Origin: Apostichopus japonicus
Taxonomy: Eukaryota; Echinodermata; Holothuroidea; Aspidochirotida; Stichopodidae
DNA length: 60,000 nucleotides
Assembly (NCBI RefSeq): GCF_037975245.1
Contig: NC_092570.1
Location: forward strand, 12,255,001 to 12,315,000
Direction: 5' to 3'
Shown here: piece by piece, positions 21,731 through 34,236 of the stretch
How positions within the stretch are numbered: the first letter of the stretch is position 1
Layout of the letters: every line of letters begins with the position of its first letter
The notes under the pieces: model-generated
Told to the model about the DNA's origin: nothing
Seen by the model: the letters and a program-made list of their open reading frames with translations, nothing else
Databases searched by the model: none
Made by a program: the position numbers and the translations under genes

Positions 21731-23422
21731 GCAGGAGATGATGATGCAGAGAGGATTTAGCTGGGGATATTGTTCAAATATACTAAATATACTGTATGCA
21801 TTAACTGCCTGTATACCAGCCTTGCATCCTCCTCATCTCTCCCCTCCCCCCCCTCTCCCTCCCACCTCCCACTTGTTACTCTGAACATTGGACTTACCCA
21901 TCTAATATTACATTCTGGCACTTCATTTCATCTCACTCTCCTTCAGGATTAATTCCCTCCAATACAATACAATACAATACCATTTGTATACAATATATTA
22001 TTATTCCGACTGATTTCCACAGGAGAAAAGGATGGCCTGATGTTCCATCCACATTCAAAGGTACCTTGACACAGGTAGTTACACTTACAGTACATTATAG
22101 CTAAATGACATCAAGATGGTGAATATAGAGGGACATACATTAACAGGCTAAAACACTACCAGGAAGTTTGCATAGCAGAGAGGAGACAGGTAATGGAACA
22201 ATCACATAAATACACAATATAAGTCCTTCTATATAAAGCAAATACATATATTCATGTATTAACACCATTAATTCATCAGTTTCAAAGCATCAATAGATCT
22301 GGACAACTTTTACAAGAAAATACTGAATATTGGATCATGTACCATCTGAAGAGAGGCTTGTTTAATAATTGAAGTTTAAGTTAATGCTTCTAATTGGGGA
22401 GTAGTAGCTAACTGTCAAGCAAAGACTTTGATGTAAAAGGCATAGATATTGTGGGTAGAAGAAGGGAAGTGGGTTTATTTGGGGGGGGGGTGGGAGGGGT
22501 GGGGGAGATTCATAACAAGGCAAGTATAGAAAGTAAATGGGTGAAGGGTACATTGTTTAAACTAAATTATTTTAGTCTGAAACCATCTGCCCTATACACG
22601 TTTATGTCATTTTCAGTGCTTGTTTTTCCTTGGGAATATTTTAGTCTGGTAAAATTTTAAAGGCCAAGCTGTTTCAGTCCTTTCTTCACTTCCTTGACAA
22701 TTTATCAAAACACCTAACCAGAATCCTTTGAATTTTCCATGTTTATTGGTAATTTTCTTGCAGGTTTAAGCTCCCATCTATACACATTTCATAAATGGCT
22801 TAATACAAACTATGGCAAGCTAAGGTAAATTGCTAATACACTACATACTGTATGTGTTGTGAGAAACAGTGTTAAGGAGTGCAATAAATGTCATAATGCT
22901 ACATCAGTAGGCAGACTATGGCAGTGCTACTAAATACCATGCATGCTTTCATCCTGGAGTCATCCATCAAATTCATACCAGACTTTAAACGTCTGCAGAT
23001 CTCACAGGAATTAATGGTACAAACGAATAGTTGCATAGAGGCCGGACTTAAACTGAAAAAATTGAGGTAACCCTTGACTTTGACAAAAGTGGGTTCTCCT
23101 GACAAGTTAATATATTTTTCTTTCTTGGGGGAGGGGAGGGGGGGAGGGAGCTCTTAATTGTGGGGAGGAGGGAGATGCAAAGGCCTACAGGGATGTAAGG
23201 GGGATATAAGGAAAAGGGACAATTGTATCGAAGGGTGAGGGGGAAGGGAACAGAGGAATATAAGAGAGGTTGAGCATTACAACTTGTGAGCTATACAATT
23301 GCTTGAATTTGCTTCCAACCGTATTGCATCAAATGTCATTGTTGTTCCAGCATGGACAAACTGCCTTTGCAATCTACTATTAATAAATTACCATGATACT
23401 TTCAGCAGACATAAAACATGAA

Positions 23423-23695
23423 ATACTACTTTCCAAGAGCTTTGTCAAATCTATGTCCCCCAATCAAGAGCTTTGTCAAATCTATGTCCCCCAATCAAGA
23501 GCTTTGTCTAATCTATGTCCCCCAATCAAGAGCTTTGTCAAATCTATGTCCCCCAATCAAGAGCTTTGTCAAATCTATGTCCCCCAATCAAGAGCTTTTT
23601 CAAATCTATGTCCCCCAATTGCGAGCTTTGTCAAATCTATGCCCCCCAATCAAGAGCTTTGTCAAATCTATGTCCCCCAATCAAGAGCTTTGCTG
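23423..23695 (+). repeat. 31-bp minisatellite, about 9 copies
   Basis: Unit CAAGAGCTTTGTCAAATCTA + TGTCCCCCAAT, 31 bp, with few substitutions (TGCCCC, TTGCGAGC). The frames encoding SNLCPPIKSFVKSMSPNQEL arise from the array. Confidence 0.95.
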
Positions 23696-24429
23696 TGCGT
23701 GTTCCAAGAAGTTGACATCACATTTGCCCTTACCCTAGTGTATGACTATCTATCAGACAGAATTTCTGTGCACTGGGGATACAGCGTATAGCATTTGCAA
23801 TTTACCATTATGATCTGTGAACTATTGAAGGGGCCATCATATTCATCTGCTGCATGAATGTAAACCAGCTAGACCCAGCAGGTAAAGGGAATCATTGATG
23901 GCATCCAAACAATGTACTCCTCCTCAGAGACTAGTATAACCTAGAATGCAGGTCAATAAATTAAACAAAACATGAATGGGTGGCCTGGATTTCTGCATAT
24001 ATTTAGCACACACACACTCACGCACTTACATATATACTGTACATACTGTAAATAAACTCCAAGTTATCATTTTCTCCCAATATGTTGATTCAGAATGAGT
24101 CCTCCCTCAAAGCATTAAGTGTTAATTTATCTTCCAAGGAGCAGCAGCTTGCATGACACTGGTATTTGTGAAGGTGAAGAGAGCCAGATTAGAAGGACTT
24201 TAACAAAGGTCAAACAGGAAAGACCCAGAGTAGGAAGAGCTGAGCTGTGATTCACGTAAGTATTCCAACTAGAGGTAGGACAGGAAAGGAGGGGATGGGT
24301 ATGTTCCATAGTCCCCCTCCCCCTCCCCTCCTCCCTCCCCCTCCCCTCTCCCTCCCCTGCCAAGCTTTAAGTAATATTCTTCATCTTAAAACAGAAAAGA
24401 GTAAAACAGTTTTTACCAACCCTGCTTGC

Positions 24430-24745
24430 AAATACGATAAGATACCCCAAAACCGAGTCTACTGTCTGATATCGGATACCCAAAACCGAGTCTACTGTCT
24501 GATATCGGATACCCAAAACCAAGTCTACTGTCTGATATCGGATACCCAAAACCGAGTCTACTGTCTGATATCGGATACCCAAAACCGAGTCTACTGTCTG
24601 ATATTGGATACCCAAAACCAAGTCTACTGTCTGATATCGGATACCCAAAACCGAGTCTACTGTCTGATATTGGATACCCAAAACCGAGTCTACTGTCTGA
24701 TATCGGATACCCAAAACCGAATCTACTGTCTGATATCGGATATTT
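24430..24745 (+). repeat. 33-bp minisatellite open on both strands, about 9 copies
   Basis: Unit ACCCAAAACCGAGTCTACTG + TCTGATATCGGAT, 33 bp. Because 33 is a multiple of three, it stays open on plus as TQNRVYCLISD and on minus as LGIRYQTVDSV. The flanking frame has no recognisable features, so I treat it as a repeat and not a gene. Confidence 0.93.
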
Positions 24746-26308
24746 AATTACTACTTAGATTGTGGAGTATGAATACGGATATTACGTGGCTTGTTCAGAC
24801 TGACACAAAGTCATACAATGCAAAGAACAAGAGCATCAATGACGCAGTATCTCAATACTGGAAGTTTTAATTTTGATTCCTAATTTCAAATCTTTGCTCT
24901 GTCTCTACAATTATCAATATCAATCATGGTACAACGAATATATAACTTGCATTTTTGCTACTTTGCCACGAATAGTCTCTGCAGGTTACACTTTATCCTG
25001 CTAGTCTTGCCTTTAGCGCTCATTGCCTGTTAGTCGAAAGAACGACGTTGCAAGGTTTAGTAATGTCATAGAATATTTAAGAACTTGTTTTTTATGTGGT
25101 ATCCTTCATCTTGGGTCAGTCTCTGTTGGACTTTTTGGTCATATAGTTTGACGTCAATGACAAACGGCCAAATCAGAAGAGGCGAACAACTCGACCATAT
25201 TCTTGATGCCTGCCTTGAGAGCTAGGCCTATTGACCTACTGTATATTACTGTAGACTGTAGTGGTGACTACCATCAAAACTGTGTCCACTTCTAGATATC
25301 AAAACAACCCACGTTTTTCCATCTCAATTTTTCTGACATGAAGATTTCATGGATTTATGACTTGGAAAAAATAATGTAAAAGAAGATTACAAGTTTTTAT
25401 ATGCAAGTGATGGGTGGCCTCCTCCTCCCCTAATAGCCACCTCAGTTCCTCTCCATTTTGCTATTTTATTTTAATTCTTTGTACATTTGATGTCAAACAT
25501 TACAGGTTCAAAAGAAAGCTAAACATACTTCTTATAACCTTATACATCTTATAAATAAAACATAACCTTATACAATTTTTATAGTCTTATAAAAGTTGTG
25601 ATGCTATGGCCGGCTCCTCTTTTATACGTACCCATCAACAAACTTACCCTGGTCCTTCCTAGGAAAAGCTGTCTGAACACCAGTACAATGCTAATGTGGC
25701 TATCACTGAAAGCCTAATAGACCTAGGGGGCCTAGGCCTATATATATATTTCTTTAAATGCACTAGGCCTACAGTAAGTAGCCTTCAGAAATACAAGAAT
25801 GTGTATACGTAATTATACAAAATACATGAAGGGCAATCAAACAAACTTATCATGGCCCTTGCTCTGAAAAGCTACCTGAACACCAGTACTATCCTTAAAT
25901 GGATGTTACAAAAACGAAGGCCTAATATAAATTAAATGCACTACGTAGAATACAGCAGTACAGAATTTGTATATGTAATTAGCATGCAATACACTACACC
26001 TGGCGTACCTAACTACAATACAGAAAATTCGTCGCGAGGGTAGCCATTATCGTATATCTAACATGTAGCTGCCATGAGTCATAGCCAATCTGCTACAAAA
26101 CAGACTTGGGGGCGGGGCTTAATCATCAAAAACGGACCTTTTTACTAAAAGTAGAGGCGGCAGCTCAGTGTTGTTTTAAGAAAGAAAAATCATTTAAACA
26201 TCAAATAAAGCAAATAAAAGCCATAAAATGTCATATACAGCTGGTAAAATTCTTATTAATACCTACCTGTAAACAACAAATGAAAGTTTAAAATGTTAAT
26301 AAAATATA

Positions 26309-29300
26309 CAGTACCGCTCACGTATAACTGGACATGTGTACGCGCACAGAATCGTATAAACACGTATAAACACGTACACTCGCGTATAAACTCGTTGACA
26401 AAGAAATTGCCGCGTAGAGGCCGCGTAGACACCGCGTATAATCCCTCTACGAGTTTATACGCAGGAAATGCTATTGTGCTCAATGAATAGGGATTAAAGT
26501 CGCCGAAAGAGTTAGTGAGATGTTTAAAACAGCCGTTTCTTACATCGTAGTTTAAGAGGTGATATTCACTTTGCAGCGAAGGGGACGAAGGTAAAGTGTT
26601 TGATGGCATAGAATTTTTTTTGTTAATTGGGTATCTATTCAGTGTTTCTTTCCCCGACTTTATTTTTCAGTTGTAGAGGTTCTGTTCCACGGAGGATTAG
26701 TTTACTTTGAATAGTTGTCAACATTTGGAAGAAATAATAAAGTATTACTAAGCGTTTCTTTGTCAATTTTTATTTAATTTACCGTTGGTTCGTTGGAATG
26801 AAAAGAAAAAATTCCACCGAACAACTTTGAAGCAGGGCCGGTTAAAAACAAAACATGTTTTTCGCCTGCACAAGGGGCCTCCTTTTTCCTGAATCCCCGG
26901 GTGTCTATTCGGATTACAAGCAATCTAAACTATCATTAAATAATATTTTGTAAAGGAAGCAACGTATTCCGAACTAGTATTAAAGCAATGAAAAGAAAAA
27001 ATAATGGCCGCCCGTTTTTTTTCAGATTTCGTACGAGAAACATTATTTTATTTGAAAAAAAAGAACAACTCAAACGTATGGTAATTTTTTGTCGCAAGAA
27101 GTGTGTTATTGGAAAATATGTATTGAAAGAGGCAGAGAATTTGCCGCAAAACGGCGGACCTTTCATATGAAAATATGTAAACCTTCATTGAACATCCTGT
27201 TCTCCCTCAGTTGATTTGAGTAGGCCTAGGCCTATGCTAAAACAAAACTTTGAACAAAAAAAGAGGTGTTACGTAAAAAAACTTATACTTCTTAGAATGT
27301 AGGAAAACAGTTTCCAATTGCATGACTTTTTCCCTTGAATGTCCGTTTGCCAAATAAAAAACATTTAGGATCCACAGACTGATTGGCCATGACAAAAGTG
27401 TTCGAGCACAATTTAAAATGGCGCTAAGATGCTTACCAGCTCCATTCAACTTGACATTATAAGAACCAGTTGTAACCGAACATCAGAAGAGTAAAATCCA
27501 CGTATTCCAACAGTAAGTTTCATTTGAGGTTTTTGTTTTCCCATGTCATGCGTACTAAAACGTGATCACCAAATATCCCAACTGCAGGTGCGCGCGCGGA
27601 ATATTGACTACCCTGGAAATCTAGGTCATGTCCTGGTTTCTGCTCACAAGCCTGACACCTGTTAATTTGCATTCCATTCTGACCTAACAAGGAGTTGTTA
27701 CAACCCTGGCAAACTGCCAAAAACGTGCGACACTATATTAACCCGTCTCGTAAGAGAGGAGGGGTGGCCCAAGCAGTCTCCCAGGTACCTTGCTTAGCGC
27801 GTGTGAGCTCAACCTTTGCAGCAACGAGCTTTACCCTGGATTCCTGGAAGTACAATTATGTTCGTGAGATTTTACGCCCTGGGATTTGTTTCTCAATGTG
27901 TTCAAATTTTGCGAATAACATTTCCTCATTGTCAAAAACAAACTTCGATAACCATTGAAGATAAAAAAAAGGAAAATAACCGGACGATTGAACGGTGAGA
28001 AAAAATACACTTAACGTAGGGGTAAAACGTTCGTAACATTTGCATATTACTAGTACTTTCAGATGTTTCCGACTTTTTAAACAGTGTTACATTTCGTGGC
28101 GCCTTGTGTGTCTGGTAATGGCGGTACGTTCGGCGTTATCAATAAAAAGCTTAGCAACTTTTAAGGAGCTACGGGAGTGACATGTTAAAACGTTGAAATT
28201 ATTTTTTTTTAAAAAGTTCAATTCGTATCTCCGTGCTACATATTAAACATTAAACATTTTCGGTTGTGTCGGCAGGAGGTAAAATTTAAAGTAACGATGC
28301 TGTAGTGTATTTATATTCGTTATTCAGTCTGGGATTTATTGGATTACTTCATGTGTACCGTTGTTTTGAAAATATTTTGTGCGACGTTTTGAGCCTAGGT
28401 AAAACGATATTTTTGTTGAACGGAAGCCACTTAGAACCAGGATAAGATATACCGATGGCCATTATCATCAATATGTCGATATTTCTCTTATTTCATGTTA
28501 CTGCTCCCCACTCCTTCTGCTTGAATTTTTGTTTCAAAAGGTAAAGAGTTATTGTACATTGAATGCTTTTGTCAAAACATGACGTTACTTCAATATATTT
28601 CTTCGCAGCAATTTTGTGTTCAAAGTTGTATCACCTTTGACTTTGTTCAAATCATTAATTCACCTTACACGATTTTTCAACACTTTCTGAATGGCCAGGC
28701 CTATGTACTTTCAATATAACATACCAGCAATGGCCCTTGTGAAAAAAGCAATACACTGCATTTCGAAATATTTTGTTTGGCATCGTGCCAGGAGTGCAAA
28801 ATAGAAACGCTACTGTACATATACAGTAGGAAAAGTATCCAAAGTCGCTTATGTTTGTGTTAACGATAACATTTTATTAAAAAGGCAACCAATCATAAAC
28901 TTTGACTGATAAAACTTCTTTCGTTCCCATGGTGAAGTGAACCTGGGCAAGTTCGAATGTCGATGACCAATTTATGTTCCGTGACTAATGTCAATGGGAA
29001 TTATGTGTGTAAAAAATCGGGTCTTTCCACGTGTTATATATATATATAGAAGTTTTACGTAAGCGGAGCGAAATTCTTGGAGGCTCCTTGATTGTGAGGA
29101 AGCACTAATACCTAAGCCTCAATATTTGTGGAAAAAAATCGTAAGGGTTTTCTTCTGAAAATATTTTTTCATAGTAGGCCTAACCAAAACCTTGTCATTG
29201 CTTTTGGGGGAAGTCAGATCTTCAAGTTCAAATATTGTTTTTTTTTTCATTAAACGGTTATCGTGGTTTTCTTGCGAGGCATATACGGCGTAACTTTCGA

Positions 29301-29882
29301 TGAAGGCTAAAAGGTAGGATAGGCCAAGGCCTACCTTGTTCTCATTAATTGTTACCTACATTCAATTGAATGCCCAACGGGAGGAACTCGTATAAATATT
29401 AACAGACTGGTGCACATTGTAATTGATAGTTTCCTTGCTGAAGTTTTCCTGCACTGATTGTATCGATCGTTTGTACTTCTAGTAGCGCTGTTTTCTTTGT
29501 TACTCTTATTCTTAACGGCTTAAGTATATGCTTACTCTGTGGTTGAATATTTTGGAAAGGCTTAGGAGACATTACTTGTTGTTGAGTTTACCGACTCTTT
29601 TCTGCATCACAGTTTATTCTAACCCATAGAAGCTCTGCTATATAAAGCGGCTGAGAATATCCTACGTTTACAGATTATACGAGATTGTACGTCTTTACGC
29701 GCGTATAATCCCTATTCAGGTGCACTGAAGCGAAGCCCTAAGCCGCGTAGACACGGCGTAGACGCCGCGTAGACACCGCGTAGAAAGTCGCGTACAGAAA
29801 CGTATAACATCGTGTAATCGCGTATAATCGCGTAGATAAACGTAGAGTATACGTCTACGCGAGTTATACGTGAGCGGTACTG
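26309..29882. mobile_element. pogo/Tc1-like TIR element, 3.57 kb, no recognised transposase
   Basis: The left end CAGTACCGCTCACGTATAAC (26309-26328) is repeated in reverse complement at 29863-29882. Flanks are TA (or TATA) on both sides: 26305-26308 and 29883-29886. The CAGT start, the CG.(A)TATAAC inner end and the TA target resemble pogo/Tigger elements. Subterminal regions of ~170-200 bp on each side carry many CGTATAA and CGCGTAGA copies and are partly inverted (GAATAGGGATT at 26486 against AATCCCTATTC at 29707). The interior has only short frames (26936-27170 open on both strands, 27695-27998) and no DDE motif that I recognise, so it is probably non-autonomous. Confidence 0.8.
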
Positions 29883-31104
29883 TATAATACATAGGACCCT
29901 ATCTTAGCCGATACCACTGTTGACAGACAATTCTATTCTATTCTCTTTCATAAAACATAAGTTTTGGAGCGTGTGCAAAAATGGGTTGTTTAAACTGTAT
30001 TTCAGACCAAATTGGCCCGATTTGGACATAAATCGGTGAAAAAGTCATAGAATGAGATCAAATTCTCGAATAAAAAATAGTAACTTTTGTTGGCCTATAT
30101 GATATATGCTTGCTCTGAAAATTCCAGAGAAAAAGAACTTTATATCAAGACGCTGAAAAATTTTTAAGAGAGGAGAGAGTCCCACTTTCTGTTACAATAT
30201 CTCTATACATGTAATGTATTGAGATAAAAATACAAATGGTCTGGCCCATCCAACCATTTATATTTCAAAGAGTATTTTATTTAAATGCAACTATCAGTAT
30301 TACTTTTGATTGCTTTCTTCTGTAAACTGAAATATTCAATTAAATGTGATGCACAGATTAACACATGCATGCACACACCATCACTGCAGCTGAGATTCCT
30401 TACTAATATTATTAATCAGTTTACAATCTATTAGTTGTTTGATCTCTCTTACCATAACTGTAACTAATAAAGTAACAGTTAAAGGCACATTCAAGTTAAG
30501 ATAATTGTACAAAACCCTCCTACAGTATGCATGCAGACAACCTGATTGCTAAACTCAAGGTAAAACATGTCTAGCAGGATCTGATGAAGGTGTTTAAACT
30601 AGGACCTGACTTGACAAATACATGTGAGAAAAGCAGGAGAATGTCAAAGGATATGTAGGTTCCTTTATGTTTACACACACAAAAAGAAGACTATTCCTTG
30701 ACAAAAGTAAAATATGCCATGACTGTTATACAAGATTGCGATGTGGACAAAGTTTAAGGATGGAAAGAGGGCTTGGGTAGAAACGGCAATCCAACAAGAT
30801 TTTAAAGGGAATGCTAGAACACATGTTGCAGGTTGTAAAATGGTACATTGAGAAGATGATGAGGGCAGCATTTCAAAAGGGGCACAGTATTGAAATGGTT
30901 TCAGTCCGTAGGCATAGAAGGTGAGTAAGAAAGTAGTGAATTTAATGTACTTTTGAGACAACAAGAAAAACATTTATTAAATGATTCACTCATAGCCTCA
31001 CAGATATGTTTCAAATGCAGTTTAAATTTGTTAAGTCTAAACTAAAATAAACATGTTGACATGATTGGTTGTCATCTTGAACAGAAAGAAAGATATCAAC
31101 TTAC

Positions 31105-31368
31105 CTGTCTTTCAGTCTTTTGGCGAAACCAAAGTCTGTTAATTTGACGTGGCCATCCCTGTCCAATAAGATATTTTCAGGTTTAAGGTCTCTATAAACA
31201 ATGTCTTCCTTATGGAGATAATCCAAAGCAGAAACAATCTCTGCTGCATAAAACAAACTTTTGGCAACGCAAAAACGTCCAGCATGCCTCAAAAATGAAA
31301 ATAGTTCACCACCGCATACATACTCCAAAAGCATGTAAAGAAAAGTATCTGTGTGACTGGACCAGAGT
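31105..31368 (-). CDS. PRKX: PRKX-like kinase exon: hinge, catalytic loop and DFG
   Basis: 264-nt exon between acceptor tctcctccacag and donor gtaagttg, phase 2 in and phase 2 out. It encodes [18 protein letters not shown] (gatekeeper and hinge), [15 protein letters not shown] (D-helix), the E-helix [14 protein letters not shown], the catalytic loop YRDLKPEN with the catalytic Asp, [19 protein letters not shown] with the Mg-binding DFG, and KDR at the end. There are about 88 residues with no stop. This is the best-conserved exon in the window and the strongest evidence for a working kinase. The 76-bp satellite array begins about 520 bp upstream of it, in the preceding intron. Confidence 0.95.
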
Positions 31369-31889
31369 CTGTGGAGGAGAGACCAAATGAAGAGAAAATG
31401 TCATTCTACACTGCAAAATGGGAAACTGATCATGCAATTATTTCTAACTGAAATAAGGTTTGTATCTATAGTGTACAGACGGAACACATGAAATACTGTA
31501 AGGAACTAATTCCTTTATGTCCTAAATATAACTGATTTCTTACAATTTGGTTAAAGTAATTGTATATTCCTATAAACTTCACATCAAGTTGGGGCCAATC
31601 CAAGATCACAACAATGAGGTAAAAAACAGGAGCAAGACAAAACATTCAGTTCAGTTTGCTACAAACTTCTAACAAATTTATAAAAGTTCCCCTGGGCAAT
31701 TTTTTTAATTTTCATATTTTCCATCAGTGAAACCTGACAAATATTTGCTTGGTTCATTGTGACTCCAAAACCACTACTTAGTGTTTGGATTACAACATTC
31801 TGATGGATGGTTTACATCGAGTAGTAAGTTAACACAAACAATGTCTACAATTTAAGAATAGCTAGCATAATAGTCATAACTTTGATGGA

Positions 31890-33806
31890 CACAAAATGCA
31901 CAGGTTCATGATAACATGGTGAATGCACATGATGTCATCCGACCTCTACATTGTAAAGTAGTGCAAACACAATGCACAGGTTTGTGATAACATGGTGAAT
32001 TCACATGATATCATCCAACCTCTACATTGTAAAGTAGTGCAAACACAATGCACAGGTTTGTGATAACATGGTGAATTCACATGATATCATCCAACCTCTA
32101 CATTGTAAAGTAGTGCAAACACAATGCACAGGTTCATGATAACATGGTGAATGCACATGATGTCATCCGACCTCTACATTGTAAAGTAGTGCAAACACAA
32201 TGCACAGGTTCGTGATAACATGGTGAATGCACATGATATCATCCGACCTCTACATTGTAAAGTAGTGCAAACACAGTGCACAGGTTCGTGATAACATGGT
32301 GAATGCACATGATGTCATCCGACCTCTACATTGCAAAGTAGTGCAAACACAATGCACAGGTTCGTGATAACATGGTGAATGCACATGATATCATCCGACC
32401 TCTACATTGTAAAGTAGTGCAAACACAGTGCACAGGTTCGTGACAACATGGTGAATGCACATGATGTCATCCGACCTCTACATTGCAAAGTAGTGCAAAC
32501 ACAGTGCACAGGTTCGTGACAACATGGTGAATGCACATGATGTCATCCGACCTCTACATTGTAAAGTAGTGCAAACACAGTGCACAGGTTCGTGACAACA
32601 TGGTGAATGCACATGATGTCATCCGACCTCTACATTGTAAAGTAGTGCAAACACAGTGCACAGGTTCGTGACAACATGGTGAATGCACATGATGTCATCC
32701 GACCTCTACATTGTAAAGTAGTGCAAACACAGTGCACAGGTTCGTGACAACAAGGTGAATGCACATGATGTCATCCGACCTCTACATTGTAAAGTAGTGC
32801 AGACACAGTGCACAGGTTCGTGACAACATGGTGAATGCACATGATGTCATCCGACCTCTACATTGTAAAGTAGTGCAGACACAGTGCACAGGTTCGTGAC
32901 AACATGGTGAATGCACATGATGTCATCCGACCTCTACATTGTAAAGTACTGCAGACACAATGCACAGGTTCGTGATAACATGGTGAATGCACATGATGTC
33001 ATCCGACCTCTACATTGTAAAGTATTGCAAACACAATGCACAGGTTCGTGATAACATGGTGAATGCACATGATGTCATCCGACCTCTACATTGTAAAGTA
33101 TTGCAAACACAATGCACAGGTTCGTGATAACATGGTGAATGCACATGATGTCATCCGACCTCTACATTGTAAAGTACTGCAAACACAATGCACAGGTTCG
33201 TGATAACATGGTGAATGCACATGATGTCATCCGACCTCTACATTGTAAAGTACTGCAAACACAATGCACAGGTTCGTGATAACATGGTGAATGCACATGA
33301 TGTCATCCGACCTCTACATTGTAAAGTAGTGCAAACACAATGCACAGGTTCGTGATAACATGGTGAATGCACATGATGTCATCCGACCTCTACATTGTAA
33401 AGTAGTGCAAACACAATGCACAGGTTCGTGATAACATGGTGAATGCACATGATGTCATCCGAACTCTACATTGTAAAGTACTGCAAACACAATGCACAGG
33501 TTCGTGATAACATGGTGAATTCACATGATGTCATCCGACCTCTACATTATAAAGTACTGCAAACACAATGCACAGGTTCGTGATAACATGGTGAATGCAC
33601 ATGATGTCATCCGACCTCTACATTGTAAAGTACTGCAAACACAATGCACAGGTTCGTGATAACATGGTGAATGCACATGATGTCATCCGACCTCTACATT
33701 GTAAAGTAGTGCAAACACAATGCACAGGTTCATGATAACATGGTGAATGCACATGATGTCATCCGACCTCTACATTATAAAGTAGTGCAAACACAGTGTG
33801 CAATGT
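31890..33806 (+). repeat. 76-bp satellite, about 25 copies
   Basis: Constant 76-bp step (TGCACAGG at 31897, 31973 and so on). The unit reads AATGCACAGGTTCGTGATAA, CATGGTGAATGCACATGATG, TCATCCGACCTCTACATTG, TAAAGTAGTGCAAACAC. Variants are clustered: TTCGTGACAAC in about 32430-32900, GTACTGCAA mainly after 32940, TTTGTGATAAC in units 2-3. This is typical of local unequal exchange or conversion. There is no open frame. It lies 520 bp upstream of the catalytic-loop exon. Confidence 0.98.
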
Positions 33807-33882
33807 ATGCAGATAGTCACTTCAAAATTTTCAAATATAGTTATTTTGCTGAAATTTTCTTCCTATTAGTGACAGGCAATAT

Positions 33883-34236
33883 TTAAAGGCATTGAAGACT
33901 CGCCGCGCTCTGAAAAATTTAACTTTCCGTTGCTTGCAAGTAACGTTTTCTGCTTGTCGCTACAAAATGCAGACAGTAATTAAACGTGATACCTTGTTAT
34001 CTTTAGCTTGACCTGAGATGTCCATCTCTGTATCGTTTGTACAGTGCTGTGGGTATTGACCGCAGCTGTATGTACTGACTGTACACTAATGTCTAATTAC
34101 CGACGGTAAAGCAAGCTGTGTGTGTATTTTCTGGGATCGATGGTGGTGTCTAACACTTCTGTTACACCTCATTTGAAACTAGGTCAAATTACCGGCATTA
34201 GACGTTTCTTTTTGCGCGAGTCTTCACACCCTTTAA
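33883..34236. mobile_element. TTAA-type MITE, 354 bp
   Basis: TTAA at 33883-33886 and 34233-34236. The left end reads TTAAAGGCATTGAAGACTCGC and the right end, reverse complemented, TTAAAGGGTGTGAAGACTCGC: 21 bp with three or four mismatches. No coding capacity. It starts within 80 bp of the end of the 76-bp satellite. Confidence 0.8.

Noticed and set aside
26936-27170. Gene in the frames open on both strands in the pogo-like element
   Set aside because: The two frames are roughly mirror images of an A-rich/T-rich segment and show no transposase motif.
31890-33806. CRISPR-like array
   Set aside because: The 76-bp units are contiguous with no unique spacers; it is a satellite in an animal intron.
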